A DNA stretch of 64,000 bases, taken from positions 176,603-240,602 of the forward strand of contig NZ_PJRP01000006.1 in NCBI RefSeq assembly GCF_002858765.1, read 5' to 3'. Below, in pieces: positions 35,186 to 43,407 of the stretch (positions are counted from its first letter, which is position 1; the number at the start of each line of letters is the position of its first letter). The notes under the pieces are model-generated. The model made no database searches. It saw nothing but the letters and a program-made list of their open reading frames with translations, and was not told where the DNA came from. The stretch comes from Cupriavidus pauculus (GTDB taxonomy: Bacteria; Pseudomonadota; Gammaproteobacteria; Burkholderiales; Burkholderiaceae). The position numbers and the translations under genes are program-made.

Positions 35186-36121
35186 ATGAGTATCGACATC
35201 CTTGCCTACGGCGAACCGCTGGTGGAGTTCAACCAGCAGCCTGACGACCCGAGCCGCTATCTGCAGGGTTTTGGTGGAGACACCTCCAACTTTGCAATCG
35301 CCGCCGCCCGCCAGGGCGCGAGCACCGGCTACATCAGCGCGGTGGGCGCCGACAGCTTTGGCGAACGGCTGCTGGCGCTGTGGACGCACGAACGCGTGGA
35401 CACGCGCCATGTGAGCGTCAACGCCGCGGCCCCCACCGGCGTCTATTTCGTTTCCCACGACAGCCACGGCCATCGCTTCGACTATCTGCGCGAAGGCTCG
35501 GCGGCCAGTCGGTATCACCACGAGCAACTGCCGCTGGCGGCCATCGCCCAGGCGCGCTACCTGCATCTGTCGGGCATCAGCCTGGCCATCAGCACGTCGG
35601 CCTGCGACGCCGGCCTGGCGGCGATGGAGCACGCGCGCAAGGCCGGTGTGCAGGTGTCGCTGGACACCAACCTGCGGCTGCGCCTGTGGTCGCTGGCGCG
35701 GGCGCGGGGCATCATGCGCGAGGCGTTCTCGCTGACCGATATCTGCCTGCCAAGCTGGGACGACATCACCGTGCTGACGGGCCTGGACGACCGCGATGCG
35801 ATCGTCGACCACCTGCTCGAATGCGGCGTGAGCGTGGTGGCGCTGAAGCTGGGCGAGGAGGGCAGCTACGTGGCCACGCCGGAGTCGCGCACGCTGGTGG
35901 CGCCGTATCCGGTCCGGCCGCTCGATGCCACGGGCGCGGGCGACTGCTTTGGCGGCAGCTTCCTGGCGCGCCTGGCCGCTGGCGCCGATCCGTTCGAGGC
36001 GGCGCGCTACGCCAACGTGGCGGCGGCGCTGTCGACCACCGGCTACGGCGCGGTGGCGCCGATTCCTACCGCCGACACCGTGCTGGCCCGCCTGGAGCGG
36101 GGCGTCACGGTCATCGCCTGA
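35186..36121 (+). CDS. kdgK: PfkB family sugar kinase, probable 2-keto-3-deoxygluconate kinase
   Basis: 311 aa ribokinase-fold kinase. The PfkB signature near the C-terminus, LDATGAGDCFGGSF, holds the anion hole and catalytic Asp253. The N-terminal FNQQP and FGGDTSNFAIAAARQGA segments match KdgK-type substrate binding, and DTNLRLRLWSL is typical of KDG kinases. It would convert KDG to KDPG with ATP. Start ATG 35186 lies 15 bp after the PLP enzyme stop with GAGAGG before it; the aldolase follows after 38 bp. Confidence 0.87.
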   Translation: MSIDILAYGEPLVEFNQQPDDPSRYLQGFGGDTSNFAIAAARQGASTGYISAVGADSFGERLLALWTHERVDTRHVSVNAAAPTGVYFVSHDSHGHRFDYLREGSAASRYHHEQLPLAAIAQARYLHLSGISLAISTSACDAGLAAMEHARKAGVQVSLDTNLRLRLWSLARARGIMREAFSLTDICLPSWDDITVLTGLDDRDAIVDHLLECGVSVVALKLGEEGSYVATPESRTLVAPYPVRPLDATGAGDCFGGSFLARLAAGADPFEAARYANVAAALSTTGYGAVAPIPTADTVLARLERGVTVIA

Positions 36122-36159
36122 ACCGGACCCGGGCACACCGGGTCTGACGGCTCAGGACA

Positions 36160-36822
36160 ATGAACATTGTGAATACTGTCATGCAAATCCAACCTTCTCC
36201 GCTGATCGAACGCCTGACCAACGTGCCGGTGATTCCGGTGCTCGAATACCACTCGGTGGACGACGCGCTGCGCATCAGCGAAGCGCTGGTCGAGGGCGGC
36301 CTGCCGATGCTGGAAATCACGCTGCGCACACCCGTGGCACTGCAGGCGATGGAAGCCGTGGCCCGCGCGCTGCCGCAGGCCGTGGTGGGCGCCGGTACGG
36401 TACTGACCATCGAGCAACTGCACGCGGTGCGCGACGTCGGCGCGCAGTTCGCCGTGTCGCCGGGGCTGACACAGAAGCTCGCCGATGGCGCGCAGGGCGC
36501 TGGCATCGCGCTGCTCCCGGGCGTGGCCACGGCCAGCGAAGCGATGTTCGCGCTGGAATGCGGCTTTTCGTTCCTGAAGTTCTTCCCGGCCGAAGCCGCC
36601 GGTGGCGTGCCGATGCTGAAATCGCTGCATGGCCCGCTGTCGCAACTCAAGTTCTGCCCGACCGGTGGCATCGACCTGGCGAAGGCATCGACCTATCTGG
36701 CGCTGCCGAATGTGGTGTGCGTGGGCGGTTCGTGGGTGGTGCCGAAGGATGCCGTGGCGGCCAAGGACTGGGGACGCATTCGCAAGCTCGCGGAAGAGGC
36801 CGCGCAACTGCGCAAATCCTGA
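36160..36822 (+). CDS. eda: KDPG aldolase (2-dehydro-3-deoxy-phosphogluconate aldolase)
   Basis: Class I aldolase cleaving KDPG to pyruvate and glyceraldehyde 3-phosphate. 220 aa; the Schiff-base lysine is Lys140 (FLKFFPAE), the general acid/base Glu52 and phosphate-contact Arg56 lie in LEITLRTP, and GAGTV and PTGGI are the phosphate-binding turns. The ATG at 36160 is the first start; one at 36181 would give a more usual N-terminus. Last gene of the rightward transcript, ending near the hairpin at 36897. It brings the pathway into central metabolism. Confidence 0.93.
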   Translation: MNIVNTVMQIQPSPLIERLTNVPVIPVLEYHSVDDALRISEALVEGGLPMLEITLRTPVALQAMEAVARALPQAVVGAGTVLTIEQLHAVRDVGAQFAVSPGLTQKLADGAQGAGIALLPGVATASEAMFALECGFSFLKFFPAEAAGGVPMLKSLHGPLSQLKFCPTGGIDLAKASTYLALPNVVCVGGSWVVPKDAVAAKDWGRIRKLAEEAAQLRKS

Positions 36823-36896
36823 GCCGAGGCACTGATGTCGCGCTGGCGGTAAGAATTACAACGCCAGGGCGATGTCGCGCGAGAACGCTTCAATGC

Positions 36897-36923
36897 AACA
36901 AGGGCGCCACTGGCGCCCTTGTT
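36897..36923. terminator. Convergent terminator hairpin between eda and the entericidin gene
   Basis: AACAAGGGCGC (36897-36907) pairs perfectly with GCGCCCTTGTT (36913-36923) across 5 nt. T-runs on both sides are short, but the position between convergent genes suits a bidirectional stop. Confidence 0.65.
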
Positions 36924-36965
36924 CGTATCGCCAGTCGTTGGCGACGCTCGGATTACTGCCTCGAA

Positions 36966-37097
36966 TTACTTCGACTTCTCGGCGGAATTCTCAAGTTTCT
37001 GTCCACCCTTCTGGACATCCTGTCCGAGGCCGGACATCGTGTTGCAGCCTGCGAGCAGCGTGGCAACCAGTACGCACCAGATCCATCCTTTCTTCAT
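36966..37097 (-). CDS. Entericidin A/B family small lipoprotein
   Basis: 43-residue lipoprotein starting at ATG 37097 behind AAGGAG (spacing 6). The signal MKKGWIWCVLVATLLAG leads to a lipobox LAGC (Cys18); the short mature part (NTMSGLGQDVQKGGQKLEN... ending in AEKSK) has the GLGQDVQKGG core of entericidins. In E. coli the entericidins EcnA/EcnB act as an antidote/toxin lipoprotein pair linked to stationary-phase lysis; single copies are common in betaproteobacteria, with unclear roles. Too short for usual ORF cut-offs. Confidence 0.87.
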   Translation of the reverse strand: MKKGWIWCVLVATLLAGCNTMSGLGQDVQKGGQKLENSAEKSK

Positions 37098-37227
37098 CAG
37101 AGGCTCCTTTCAGGGATAGTAAGAAGTGGGCACATTTTAACGTCGCCCCAGCCTCCGTCGATGCAGGATGTGTGCCAATTTGTAATTACGAAAATGTCTG
37201 ACAGACAGCGGCCAAAAGCGGGGTGGC

Positions 37228-38568
37228 TCAAGGCTTGAGCAGTAGCCGTGCACGTTCGGTGACGGCGGCGTGTGTCTGCAGGAGCCAAGCCGCCGGAAAC
37301 GGCTGCGCCAGCAAAAAGCCCTGCATGGTGTCGCAGCCCCAACTGCGTACCACGTCCAGCTGTGCCTGGGTTTCCACGCCCTTTGCGCAGACCGTCACGC
37401 CGCGTGCCTTGGCCCATTCGCAGGCGCGGCGCAGGCTGGCCGCCATGTCGGGCTTCTGGCTGGCATGACCGAGATGGCGTGCATCGAGCGTGACCATGTC
37501 CGGCTGCACCAGCGACAGTGCCCGCAGGCTGGCGTCCGAGTCGGTAAAGTCCGCCAGCGCGATACCCACGTCGCCGTCGCGCAAGCGCCGGGCCTTGTCT
37601 GTCGCCACGGAGGCGTCGGGCACGATGTCGACCGGCACCTCCACGCAGATCTGCCCCGGCCTGACGTGATGGGCGTCGATGGCCCGACGCAGCATGCAGA
37701 TCGTGTCGTCGGCCTGCATTTGCGAACTCGTGGCCAGCAGCGTGAATTGCAGCGGGCCGAGCGGTGCCGTGTCGCGCAATAGCTGCAACAGTTGCTGCAG
37801 CGTCCAGCCGCCAATCACATTCATCATGCCCAGGGTTTCGGCGGCCGGCAGGAAGTCTTGCGGCGCCACGCGGCCAAGCACCGGGTGCTGCCAGCGCAGG
37901 CGCACCGTGTACGCAGTGATGGCGGCCGTGGCCAGCGACGCACGCGGCTGCAGCTGCAGGCTCAATTCCCCGCGCTCGATCGCGCTGGGCAATGCCGCGA
38001 GCAGGGTCGCCATGCGTGGCGTGGCGGGCCGGCTGGCCGTACCGATACCCGCGCCGCCCCGTCGGTTGATCTGCAGCATCGCGTCGAACGCCTGCTGCAG
38101 CAGCCGTTCGGTGCCGGTATCGTGCGCGTCTACGGCACTGCCGATGCTGCACGACAGGAAGGCCTCGAAGCCGCCGACCTGGAACGGCCGGCCGAGTTCG
38201 ACAGCCAGGGTCTGGCTCAGCGCCTGGGCGCTCTCGGCGCCGTCGGGCAGCACGCAGGCCACACCGAGATCGGCTGGCCCCAACCACTGCATGGCCACCG
38301 GCATGCTGGCCACCGCAGTGACGCGAGACTTCACCTGCGCACGCAGATCGTGCGCCCGCTGCGGCCCGATGCTTTCGCAAGCATGGGCAAAACGGTCGAG
38401 CCGGATCACCAGTACGACCAACAGGTGGGCCGGACTGAAGTGCGCGCGATGTTCCTCCAGGGCGGCCAGAAAGGACACCGGCTGGATGGCGGCGGACGGT
38501 GCGTCGGCAGGTGACCCACTGCCACCGACGCCTGGAGATGGCGTGTCTTTGGTGTCAGGATCCATCAA
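37228..38568 (-). CDS. EAL-domain protein, catalytically degenerate
   Basis: 446 aa. An N-terminal GGDEF-like region without the GGDEF motif (~30-175) precedes an EAL domain (~185-440). In the EAL domain the signature that should read E-A-L-L-R-W is TVRLRW (~residue 219), the metal aspartates D-D-F-G are ADFTD, and AEGVET is AKGVET. These losses remove the metal-binding residues needed for cyclic-di-GMP hydrolysis. It probably acts as a c-di-GMP sensor or protein-interaction partner. ATG 38568 (MMDP) is used; 38565 is equivalent. The gene stands alone; its promoter must lie in 38569-38760. Confidence 0.87.
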   Translation of the reverse strand: MMDPDTKDTPSPGVGGSGSPADAPSAAIQPVSFLAALEEHRAHFSPAHLLVVLVIRLDRFAHACESIGPQRAHDLRAQVKSRVTAVASMPVAMQWLGPADLGVACVLPDGAESAQALSQTLAVELGRPFQVGGFEAFLSCSIGSAVDAHDTGTERLLQQAFDAMLQINRRGGAGIGTASRPATPRMATLLAALPSAIERGELSLQLQPRASLATAAITAYTVRLRWQHPVLGRVAPQDFLPAAETLGMMNVIGGWTLQQLLQLLRDTAPLGPLQFTLLATSSQMQADDTICMLRRAIDAHHVRPGQICVEVPVDIVPDASVATDKARRLRDGDVGIALADFTDSDASLRALSLVQPDMVTLDARHLGHASQKPDMAASLRRACEWAKARGVTVCAKGVETQAQLDVVRSWGCDTMQGFLLAQPFPAAWLLQTHAAVTERARLLLKP

Positions 38569-38968
38569 TTACCCGTGCTGGCAGCGAGTTCATGTGTGCA
38601 TTGGCCGCCCGCGATACTTCGGACTGCATTCCCGTTCATGCTGAAGGTGCGCGTTTCGTTGCCGATCACGCGCGTGCTTTTGTTTTTATTTATGATGATT
38701 TGGCCTGTCATCTCAGTACTACTACTGAGTTGTCGGACCGTGTAGCTCAGATCATACGGCAGTGAAGAACAATTTCGGAGAACGACGATGTTGACGTGGC
38801 GCGTGCGTCGCACGCGTTTTGATTTCAAACAACGCTCTGGAATGTCGTCACGTTTGTTATCTTGACCGTCAAGGCCGAATGGCGATAAAGGGGGCGGCCA
38901 CAATTCGGTTGGCCAAACAACAACGGGCGCAAGTTGCGCCCGTTGTTGTTTCATTTTGTCCGCGGATC
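38569..38968. other. 400-bp intergenic region, AT-richer than surroundings
   Basis: No conventional gene. Two short reading frames are visible: 38638-38745 (35 aa, strongly hydrophobic, ending VLLLSCRTV, no ribosome binding site) and 38788-38865 (25 basic residues, with CGGAG seven bases before ATG). It contains the leftward promoter region of the EAL gene and ends with the terminator at 38915-38951. The functions are unknown. Confidence 0.5.
38915..38951 (-). terminator. Long perfect terminator stem downstream of the CNNM/CorC gene
   Basis: The 16-nt arm at 38915-38930 (AAACAACAACGGGCGC) pairs without mismatch with 38936-38951 across a 5-nt loop. It lies 18 bp after the stop of the leftward gene; the A/T-rich stem bases serve as U-tract in either direction. 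Confidence 0.82.
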
Positions 38969-40282
38969 TCAACCCGTGGTGTCGGATTCCGGACCGTCTT
39001 CCGGCGGCACCCTGGACGCCAGCACCTTGTCGATGCGTTTGCCATCCATGTCGATGATCTCGAACTTCCAGTCTCCCCACTGGACCGTATCCGCCGTTTG
39101 CGGCAGGCGGCCGAGCAACAGCAGCAGCATGCCCGACAGCGTGTGATAGCGCTCCTTGTCCTCTTCCGGCACCGCGCGCAGACCCGTGCGGTCCTTGAGT
39201 TCGGGGATCGGGATCAGGCCGTCGAGCAGCCACGAGCCATCGTCGCGCTGGACGGCCCATTCTTCGCCAGCCGTCTCGGTCTTGAACTCGCCGGTGATCG
39301 CCTCGATCAGGTCCTGCAGCGTGACCAGACCCAGCACCTCGCCGTACTCGTCGATGACGAAAGCGATCTGGCCGCCCGACGAGCGGAAGTTCTCTAGCAA
39401 CTCCATGCCAGTCACGCTCTCGGGCACGAACACCGCCGCTTGCAGCACGGCCGTCAGGTCTGCCTTCTCGCCGCGCAGGCGCCGGGCCAGCAACTGGCGT
39501 GCGCTGACCACGCCAAGGATGTCGTGCATGCCGCCGCGCACCACCGGGAAGCGCGAATGATCGGATTCCTCGATGCGGCGCAGGTTATCTTCCTCGGTCG
39601 ACTCGATGTCGAGGTAGACCACATCACCCCGGGGCACCATCAGCGAGGCCAACTGGCGGTCGTCCAGCCGGAACACATTACGCACCATCGTGTGCTCGTG
39701 GCGCTCGATCACGCCGGCTTCGGAGCCTTCCACCAGCAGCGCGTGGATTTCTTCCTCGGTCACGGCCGGGCCGCGATCGGACTTCACGCCCAGCATGCGC
39801 AGCACCAGTTGCGTGGAGCCGGACAGCAGCTTGACGAAGGGCGTGGAGGCCACGGCCAGGATCGAAATCGGGCGCGCGGCCAGGCGGGCGATGGTTTCCG
39901 GCGCCATCTGGCCCAGGCGCTTCGGCACCAGTTCGCCCAGCACGATCGAGAAATAGGTCAGGCCAGCGACGACGATGGCAGTGGCCATGTAGCCCGCCGT
40001 GGTGGACGAGATGCTGAAGCCTTGCAGCCATACGGCGAGCGGGGCGGCCAGCGTCGATTCGCCGACCACGCCGTTGAGCACGCCGATCGACGTGATGCCG
40101 ATCTGCACGGTGGACAGGAAGCGGGTAGGGTCCTCGCCCAGTTTGACCGCCGCGATGGCACCTTGGTCACCTGCCTCGATCTGGCGCTGCAAACGGGCCT
40201 TGCGGGCTGTCACCAGCGCGATTTCGGACATGGCGAACAAGCCGTTCAGCAAGATCAGCGCCAGCAGTATGGCTATTTCCAT
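38969..40282 (-). CDS. CNNM/CorC-type membrane protein (DUF21 + CBS pair + CorC/HlyC domain)
   Basis: 437 aa. The DUF21 transmembrane domain (residues ~1-180, four helices, opening with LLNGLFAMSEIALVTARK) is followed by two CBS motifs (~205-330; SLMVPRGDVVYLD and VFVPESVTGMELLENF) and a C-terminal CorC_HlyC domain (~350-425). These 'hemolysin-like' proteins are related to CNNM magnesium transporters and magnesium/cobalt efflux accessory factors; the haemolysin name is historical. Isolated gene with its own terminator. Confidence 0.9.
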   Translation of the reverse strand: MEIAILLALILLNGLFAMSEIALVTARKARLQRQIEAGDQGAIAAVKLGEDPTRFLSTVQIGITSIGVLNGVVGESTLAAPLAVWLQGFSISSTTAGYMATAIVVAGLTYFSIVLGELVPKRLGQMAPETIARLAARPISILAVASTPFVKLLSGSTQLVLRMLGVKSDRGPAVTEEEIHALLVEGSEAGVIERHEHTMVRNVFRLDDRQLASLMVPRGDVVYLDIESTEEDNLRRIEESDHSRFPVVRGGMHDILGVVSARQLLARRLRGEKADLTAVLQAAVFVPESVTGMELLENFRSSGGQIAFVIDEYGEVLGLVTLQDLIEAITGEFKTETAGEEWAVQRDDGSWLLDGLIPIPELKDRTGLRAVPEEDKERYHTLSGMLLLLLGRLPQTADTVQWGDWKFEIIDMDGKRIDKVLASRVPPEDGPESDTTG

Positions 40283-40392
40283 CTGGGTGCGCGCCCTGTG
40301 CGCGCGGGAATTGAAAAGTCAGAGCATACCATTCGCATGTGACGTCGCATTACAGTAGTGGCGCGAACAGCACTCAGGATGACGTGCAGGAA

Positions 40393-40740
40393 TCATGCCG
40401 TGATCGGCTGGACGTCGCGGTCGATGGCCGATCCGCAACAGGCCTGGGCCACGCGCAGCGCATGGTTGGCTTCCAGCCGGACCCAGAATTCCGCCGATGT
40501 GCAGAAATAGCGGGCCAGCCGCAGCGCGGTTTCTGGCGAAATGGCGCGTTCGCGCCAGAGGATGCCCTCGATCCGTGTCACCGGCACGCGCAGGGCCACG
40601 GCCAGGGCGCCGGCCGACAGTGCGTTGGGCACCATGAATTCGTGCAGCAGGACGTCGCCAGGCGGGGTGGGTGGCACGGCATCGCCGGTGACGAGGCTGC
40701 TGAAGTCTGTCCGCGACAGATCGTCTCGCTTGAGGCTCAT
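40393..40740 (-). CDS. higA: HigA family antitoxin
   Basis: 115 aa HTH antitoxin. The family opening PPTPPGDVLLHEFMVP (residues ~23-38) is followed by the XRE helix-turn-helix (~40-90) with ALRVPVTRIEGILWRERAISPETALRLARYF (described across helices) and a short tail. Antitoxin downstream of the toxin, overlapping by four bases, is the normal higBA order. Neutralises HigB and represses the promoter. Confidence 0.92.
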   Translation of the reverse strand: MSLKRDDLSRTDFSSLVTGDAVPPTPPGDVLLHEFMVPNALSAGALAVALRVPVTRIEGILWRERAISPETALRLARYFCTSAEFWVRLEANHALRVAQACCGSAIDRDVQPITA

Positions 40741-41036
40741 GCTTGCTCCTCGTCAGCCGGGCATTGCACGACCTCCACGTCCCAGGCTTCGCCGTTCAGG
40801 AATCGGAAGCACAGGTGCCAGTCGCCCTCGATGCGCACCCGCCACTGGCCGCGGCGGCGCCCGCGCATTGGCTCCAGTTCGTTGGCCGGCGCGGCGGCCA
40901 GGTCTGGCGGGGACACTGCGGCGTCGAGCATGGCCAGCTTGCGCATGGTGCCCGTCTGGATGTCGAGGGGCAGGGTGTGCACGGAATGGCCACAGAACAG
41001 CGCGGCCGTGGACTTGTTGGCAAGGGAACGGATCAT
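40737..41036 (-). CDS. higB: HigB-like (RelE superfamily) toxin, C-terminal motif altered
   Basis: 99 aa. The start IRSLANKSTAALFCG, the KLAMLDAAVSPPDL helix and RGQWRVRIEGDWHLCFRF strands match HigB ribosome-dependent mRNA interferases. However, the usual C-terminal D-Y-H, whose histidine and aspartate are important for cleavage in Proteus HigB, is replaced in the aligned position by VQC (EVVQCPADEEQA). The toxin may be weakened or inactive, or use another residue. Start ATG 41036; the promoter is in the 189-bp gap to the divergent XRE gene. Confidence 0.87.
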   Translation of the reverse strand: MIRSLANKSTAALFCGHSVHTLPLDIQTGTMRKLAMLDAAVSPPDLAAAPANELEPMRGRRRGQWRVRIEGDWHLCFRFLNGEAWDVEVVQCPADEEQA

Positions 41037-41225
41037 GGTTGGCCCGCATCGGACTAGCGGGGTAGAGGGAAAGTGGACATGCTAGGCGCGGCGCGACGCC
41101 AGCGAAATGCGACGAATCTGAAAGAGGCTTGCCCGATGCCCGATGCCCGATGGGGGATGAGCGGGGCGGGTGAATGACGACGATTACCTGAAAGGTAGTC
41201 GTGAGACGTCCGCCCATGTGCTGTA

Positions 41226-42104
41226 ATGCGTCACATGGAAACGCTCACGCCTGGCTCCGAAGCCGCCATCGACTTTCCCGGACTCCTGCGCTACTGGCGC
41301 GGCAAGCGCGGCTACAGCCAATTGGCGCTGTCGCTGGCGGCGGGGGTATCCCAGCGCCATATCAGCTTTCTCGAATCGGGGCGCGCCCGGCCCAGCCGCG
41401 AGATGGTGCTGGCGCTGGCCGACCGGCTGGGCGTGCCGCTGCGCCAGCGCAACCGGCTGCTGCTGGCCAGCGGCTATGCGCCGGCCTATAGCGAGAACAC
41501 GCTGGCCGCGCCCACGATGCAGATGGTGCGTCATGCCATATCGCTGATCCTGTCCAAGCAGGAACCGTATCCGGCCGTGGTGCTGGACCGCTTCTGGCAT
41601 CTGGTCGATGCCAACCAGGCATACCGGCGCATGCTCGGGCAACTGCTGGGCCACCGCCAGCCGGCCACGCTGGACGGCGATGGCGGACGCATCAACCTGA
41701 TGCTGGCGGTGTTCGACCCGAACGGGCTGTGGCCCGTGCTGGAGAATGCGCGCCAGGTGGGCCGCTACCTGCTGCGGCGCGTGTGGCAGGAGCTGCAGGT
41801 CCAGGCGCATGACCAGACCGCGCGTGAGATTTTTCGTCGCATTGCCGAGTGGCATCCGGATCTGGTGGGGCCGGGCGGCGTACTGCTGGTGGAAGACGAT
41901 CCCGCCGAGGGGCCGCTGCCGCCGGTGCTGCCGGTGGTGGTACATGCCGGGCGCTTCCGCGCGTCGCTGTTTTCCACGCTGACCACGCTGGGCAATCCGC
42001 AGGACGTCACGCTGCAGGAGCTGCGAATCGAGTGCTTCTATCCGGCCGACGACGCAACGCGCGAGCTGTTCGAGGCGTTGGCGGCGGCGCCGGCTTGTCC
42101 GTAG
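41226..42104 (+). CDS. XRE regulator with MmyB-like ligand-binding domain
   Basis: 292 aa (ATG 41226; 41235 is an alternative). The N-terminal helix-turn-helix (~17-75) includes YSQLALSLAAGVSQRHISFLESGRARPS (split over helices) and the C-terminal region (~105-285) is the MmyB-like domain, recognised by PYPAVVLDRFWHLVDANQAYRRML and GNPQDVTLQELRIECFYPADDAT (as segments). Such regulators often sit beside an oxidoreductase they control and bind fatty-acid-like ligands; no such partner is adjacent here. Divergent from higBA. Confidence 0.88.
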   Translation: MRHMETLTPGSEAAIDFPGLLRYWRGKRGYSQLALSLAAGVSQRHISFLESGRARPSREMVLALADRLGVPLRQRNRLLLASGYAPAYSENTLAAPTMQMVRHAISLILSKQEPYPAVVLDRFWHLVDANQAYRRMLGQLLGHRQPATLDGDGGRINLMLAVFDPNGLWPVLENARQVGRYLLRRVWQELQVQAHDQTAREIFRRIAEWHPDLVGPGGVLLVEDDPAEGPLPPVLPVVVHAGRFRASLFSTLTTLGNPQDVTLQELRIECFYPADDATRELFEALAAAPACP

Positions 42105-42214
42105 CCGGCAGGATTGCCACCGAGAAACCCCTTCCGTATCGTAGTTCGGCCAGAAAAGCACAGTCGTGCTAACATCGCCCGGCCGTCGCGGCATGCAAGC
42201 CGCGGCGGCATCGT

Positions 42215-42376
42215 TACGTCTTCAGGGCGGGGTGAAAGTCCCCACCGGCGGTATGTGGCCACTGTCGAAAGGCAGGGTCGCCACGAGCCCGCGAGCGCCC
42301 GCATTCCCGTGCGGGGTCAGCAGACCTGGTGAGATGCCAGGGCCGACGGTCATAGTCCGGATGAAAGAAGATGGGC
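42215..42376 (+). ncRNA. FMN riboswitch (RFN element)
   Basis: The conserved RFN blocks are all present in order: TTCAGGGCGGGGTGAAAGTC (42221-42240), CCCACCGGCGGTA, a variable arm, GGTCAGCAGACCTGGTGAGA-like block (42315-42334), CCAGGGCCGACGGT and AGTCCGGATGAAAGAAG near the end. It is the FMN aptamer controlling ribB, located about 130 nt before its start. FMN binding is expected to lower ribB expression. Confidence 0.95.
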
Positions 42377-42462
42377 GGAATCCGCATGGCATTCCCACGC
42401 GCGAACGGCGTTGCCCGTGCGCGCGGGCGGAGCGTTGTGCGCGCTTTCGCTGATCGTTCCCC

Positions 42463-42501
42463 TGAAACGCCCATGGAAACTTCATTGCACGGAGCGTTTC
42501 A
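42463..42501 (+). promoter_or_regulatory. Possible Shine-Dalgarno-sequestering stem of the FMN riboswitch
   Basis: TGAAACGC (42463-42470) is complementary to GCGTTTCA (42494-42501). The ribB ribosome binding site GGAG (42491-42494) touches the 3' arm, so the stem could occlude ribosomes, implying translational control. Proposed from sequence only. Confidence 0.5.
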
Positions 42502-42504
42502 CCA

Positions 42505-43191
42505 ATGCTGACTCTCAATCAAAGCCATCTTTCCGACCTGGCCACTGGCGATCTCGCCACGGCCGAGGCCGACCCGCGCCCGCTTGCCGAGCGCATCGCA
42601 CAGGCGCTCGACGCCATGCGCGAGGGGCGTCCCGTCGTGCTGCTCGACGATGACGACCGCGAGAACGAAGCCGACCTGATCCTGGCCGCCGAACGCCTGA
42701 CCAATGCCAACATGGCGATGATGATCCGCGAATGCAGCGGCATCGTCTGCCTGTGCCTGACCGCCGACAAGGTGCGCAAGCTCGGCCTGCGTCCGATGGT
42801 CGAGAACAATCGCAGCCAGTACGGCACCGCGTTTACGGTGTCGATCGAGGCGCGCGAGGGCGTGACGACCGGCGTCAGTGCGGCCGACCGCATCACGACG
42901 ATCCGCGCCGCCATTGCCGACGACGCCGGCACCGATGCGGTGGTCAGCCCGGGGCACGTGTTCCCGCTGGTGGCCGTGGACGGCGGCGTAATGCAGCGCC
43001 GTGGCCATACGGAGGGCTCCGTGGAACTGGCCCGCATGGCTGGCCTGTCGCCCGCGGCGGTGCTGTGCGAGCTGATGAATCCGGACGGCACGATGGCGCG
43101 CCGCCCCGAGGCGCTGGCGTTTGCGCAGATGTACCAGTTGCCGGTGCTGACCATCGCTGACCTGGTGGCGTGGCGCGAGCAGCAGGGCTGA
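42505..43191 (+). CDS. ribB: 3,4-dihydroxy-2-butanone 4-phosphate synthase
   Basis: Makes the four-carbon precursor of riboflavin from ribulose 5-phosphate. 228 aa, a stand-alone RibB rather than the RibBA fusion, with the metal/phosphate-binding acidic loop [12 protein letters not shown] (residues ~49-60), the [15 protein letters not shown] segment and the HVFPL and [15 protein letters not shown] active-site regions. ATG 42505 follows GGAG. Controlled by the upstream FMN riboswitch, giving feedback by the pathway product. Confidence 0.96.
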   Translation: MLTLNQSHLSDLATGDLATAEADPRPLAERIAQALDAMREGRPVVLLDDDDRENEADLILAAERLTNANMAMMIRECSGIVCLCLTADKVRKLGLRPMVENNRSQYGTAFTVSIEAREGVTTGVSAADRITTIRAAIADDAGTDAVVSPGHVFPLVAVDGGVMQRRGHTEGSVELARMAGLSPAAVLCELMNPDGTMARRPEALAFAQMYQLPVLTIADLVAWREQQG

Positions 43192-43407
43192 CGCGGCGAC
43201 GCTGAAACCGTCGCGATGCCGATTGCACCGATAGCAGGCTTGCGCGGATTGCAGGGCTGATCCCGCGCAAGCCACGCGCGAATATCGCGCAGGAATGCCA
43301 TGTGGAATTGGGGTTTCGGGCGGTTCCCTGCGCTGCGGACTGTCGGCAAGGGCGCGTGCTGTGCGAAAATCCCCGGCTTCTTCCCGTCCTTACGAGGGTA
43401 CCTCCCG

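Noticed and set aside
38499-38765. 88-codon rightward frame overlapping the EAL gene start
   Set aside because: No ribosome binding site, no recognisable domain, and its first half is antisense to the EAL gene.
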